DNA of 64,000 bases from NCBI RefSeq assembly GCF_000400715.1, contig NZ_KE007347.1, positions 753,680 through 817,679 on the forward strand. The letters run 5' to 3'. How positions within the stretch are numbered: position 1 is the first letter of the stretch; each line of letters begins with the position of its first letter. Positions 62,607-64,000 of the stretch are shown here, one piece after another. This DNA comes from Acinetobacter genomosp. 15BJ. GTDB taxonomy: Bacteria > Pseudomonadota > Gammaproteobacteria > Pseudomonadales > Moraxellaceae. The notes beneath the pieces were generated by a model that saw only the letters and a list, made by a program, of their open reading frames with translations, was not told the origin of the DNA and did no database searches. The position numbers were made by a program, and so were the translations under genes.

Positions 62607-63425
62607 GTGTCAAAAATGGCAAATCATTCCGATTGGATTGTACGGGCTTCTGAGAGCGATCGTTTGGAAAGAATCGAAGCTTTCTTTTCTGATCGTGCGT
62701 ATGAACCACACCAACATGATACCTTTGCGATTGGTCGAACCTTGTCTGGTGTGCAAAGTTTTCATTATCGTGGTGAAGTCCGACATAGCCAACAAGGCAT
62801 GACCATGGTGTTGCATCCAGATGAAAAACACGATGGCAGTGCGGGGACTCAAGAAGGCTTTCACTACCGAATGATGTATGTCGAACCTGCATTGATTCAA
62901 AAGATCATGAAGGGTAAGCCTCTGCCTTTTTTCAAACATGGGCTGAGTGATGATCCACGCCTGTATCGTGTTACCCATACACTTTTGCAAAATATGCAGG
63001 ATCCTTTGGATCTTTTAGAAGAAGAAGATGCTTTGTATGATTTGGCGACAACCTTGTATGAAGTTGCAGGTCAGCCACCACGCGCGCGGCAACGCTACGA
63101 TTATGTTGCGGCGGAACGGGCCAGAGAGTTTATTCACGCGTCACTTGATCAGAACATCAGTTTGGATGATTTAGAACAGAATATACAACGTGATCGCTGG
63201 AGTCTTTCTCGTGATTTTAGACTGCTATATGGCACCAGTCCGCATCGTTATATGACCATGCGCCGATTAGATATCGTGAAAAGATGTCTGATGTACGGAG
63301 AGTCGCTGACGCAGGCCGCCATCATTGCTGGTTTTTTTGACCAAAGCCATATGACGCGGCATTTTAGCAAAGCTTTTGGGATTACCCCAGCAAGATGGAA
63401 AGAGATTTATACACGTCAGAAATAA
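62607..63425 (+). CDS. AraC-family transcription regulator
   Basis: A 272-residue regulator with an N-terminal AraC-type cupin domain (FFSDRAYEPHQHDTFAIGRT, then MTMVLHPDEKHDG) and a C-terminal double helix-turn-helix (ISLDDLEQNIQRDRWSLSRD, then SLTQAAIIAGFFDQSHMTRH, ending AFGITPARWKEIY). The start is a GTG with AGG upstream; an ATG three codons in is an alternative. It diverges from the DUF2946-TonB-PepSY operon and converges on a LysE gene. AraC regulators with this cupin type often control a neighbouring LysE exporter, so that is the likelier target. Confidence 0.88.
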   Translation: MSKMANHSDWIVRASESDRLERIEAFFSDRAYEPHQHDTFAIGRTLSGVQSFHYRGEVRHSQQGMTMVLHPDEKHDGSAGTQEGFHYRMMYVEPALIQKIMKGKPLPFFKHGLSDDPRLYRVTHTLLQNMQDPLDLLEEEDALYDLATTLYEVAGQPPRARQRYDYVAAERAREFIHASLDQNISLDDLEQNIQRDRWSLSRDFRLLYGTSPHRYMTMRRLDIVKRCLMYGESLTQAAIIAGFFDQSHMTRHFSKAFGITPARWKEIYTRQK

Positions 63426-63449
63426 GCGGTGCTTGCAACTAAAAATGCT

Positions 63450-64000
63450 TTAAATAAGATGTATACCTTTTAAGAAATCACTCAGCATAAATAGACCCGA
63501 AACAATCAAGAAGATTCCCAATACTCTATTCAGATAATTGAGCCAAATTGGATTGCTTAATTTTTTACCAATGACTGATCCTGCAAATGAATAAAGCAAC
63601 GGAGCACCAGCTGCGCCGAGAGAAATCAGTAGTGAAACAATCAGGATCAAGCTACCTGTAATATGTGCAGCAGGATACATAATGGTGGTTACAGGTAAAA
63701 TCACTAAAATTGCTTTAGGATTCAGACTTTGAATCCAGAAACCATTCCAAAAGCTGAGGGCTTTGTGCTGAGTTTGATCTGTTTTTAATTCGGTATGTGC
63801 CGTCATCATTTTATAGGCGATATAAAAGGTATAAATCGCCCCGATCAAGGCAATAAAATGCAAATACGCATGGGGAATCAATGCTGCGCCTGCATAACCA
63901 AATACAACAAATAGCATCAGCATGGAGCAGCCCACACCTGCAAAAAAGCCCAATGTTCGGGAGAGCTGTCCTGTTAGACCGGCATTTAATCCCATAAAGT
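63450..64000 (-). CDS. LysE/RhtB-family amino-acid exporter, N-terminus cut by window edge
   Basis: The C-terminal 180 or so residues of a LysE-type transporter; about the first 25 residues, including the usual opening helix with its P-G-P motif, lie beyond the right edge. The visible part has GFFAGVGCSMLMLFVVFGYA, YIAYKMMTAHTELK, FWNGFWIQSLNPKAILVILP (with the family's N-P-K-A) and a final helix LGIFLIVSGLFMLSDFL. The family exports amino acids or homoserine lactone-like compounds; the substrate is not identifiable. It converges on the AraC-type gene with a 24-base gap and no clear terminator. Confidence 0.88.
   Translation of the reverse strand, partial: FMGLNAGLTGQLSRTLGFFAGVGCSMLMLFVVFGYAGAALIPHAYLHFIALIGAIYTFYIAYKMMTAHTELKTDQTQHKALSFWNGFWIQSLNPKAILVILPVTTIMYPAAHITGSLILIVSLLISLGAAGAPLLYSFAGSVIGKKLSNPIWLNYLNRVLGIFLIVSGLFMLSDFLKGIHLI

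Overview
The window is AT-rich and tightly packed, and its gene content points to Acinetobacter. The main indicators are an AlkR/AlkM alkane hydroxylase pair, an IclR-type PobR divergent from pobA, the mannitol enzyme MtlD with a fused N-terminal HAD phosphatase, and an eight-gene cluster matching the acinetoferrin operon (acbABCD-actBCAD). The species cannot be fixed from sequence reading alone. No rRNA, tRNA, CRISPR array, insertion sequence or prophage gene was seen, so this reads as chromosome carrying several catabolic and metal-uptake islands.

Layout. 1-2.6 kb: end of skp/ompH, then lpxD-fabZ-lpxA (lipid A) closed by a terminator. 2.7-5.0 kb: alkR and alkM, divergent. 5.2-6.5 kb: glutathione reductase. 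6.6-12.2 kb: a two-component system divergent from an overlapping dsbD, Lgt-like/TlpA fusion and dsbG operon for periplasmic disulfide reduction and isomerisation. 12.3-17.9 kb: two acyl-CoA dehydrogenases, an OprD porin and an MFS permease, all on the minus strand. 18.3-31.9 kb: phenylacetate catabolism, with paaZ and a DUF1330 gene facing paaABCDEFGHJK-paaX-paaY. 32.1-36.6 kb: aldehyde dehydrogenase, pobR, pobA and an alpha/beta hydrolase. 36.8-39.3 kb: a UbiB-type kinase, a small hypothetical gene and ybaK. 39.3-50.5 kb: the Fur-box-preceded acinetoferrin operon. 50.7-52.8 kb: mtlD. 52.9-58.3 kb: a 2H phosphoesterase, cobU, cobT, cobC, a histidine-phosphatase lipoprotein and cobS (late cobalamin assembly). 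58.3-62.5 kb: a PepSY membrane protein, TonB receptor and histidine-rich DUF2946-like protein, likely a metal-uptake module. 62.6-64 kb: an AraC regulator and a LysE exporter cut by the right edge.

How the parts work together. The catabolic blocks (alkanes, fatty acids, phenylacetate, aromatic aldehyde, 4-hydroxybenzoate) all feed acetyl-CoA, succinyl-CoA or protocatechuate into central metabolism, and each sits beside a matching regulator where one is visible (AlkR, PaaX, PobR). The siderophore operon carries synthesis, outer-membrane uptake and inner-membrane transport in one unit under a perfect palindromic Fur box. Several starts were moved downstream of the longest frame on ribosome-binding-site or family evidence; this is stated per gene.

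The least explained items are the catalytic-residue-lacking acyl-CoA dehydrogenase partner, the Lgt-like/TlpA fusion, the small ActB-like protein, the matching inverted repeats at both ends of pobR, and the alpha/beta hydrolase with no convincing start codon.
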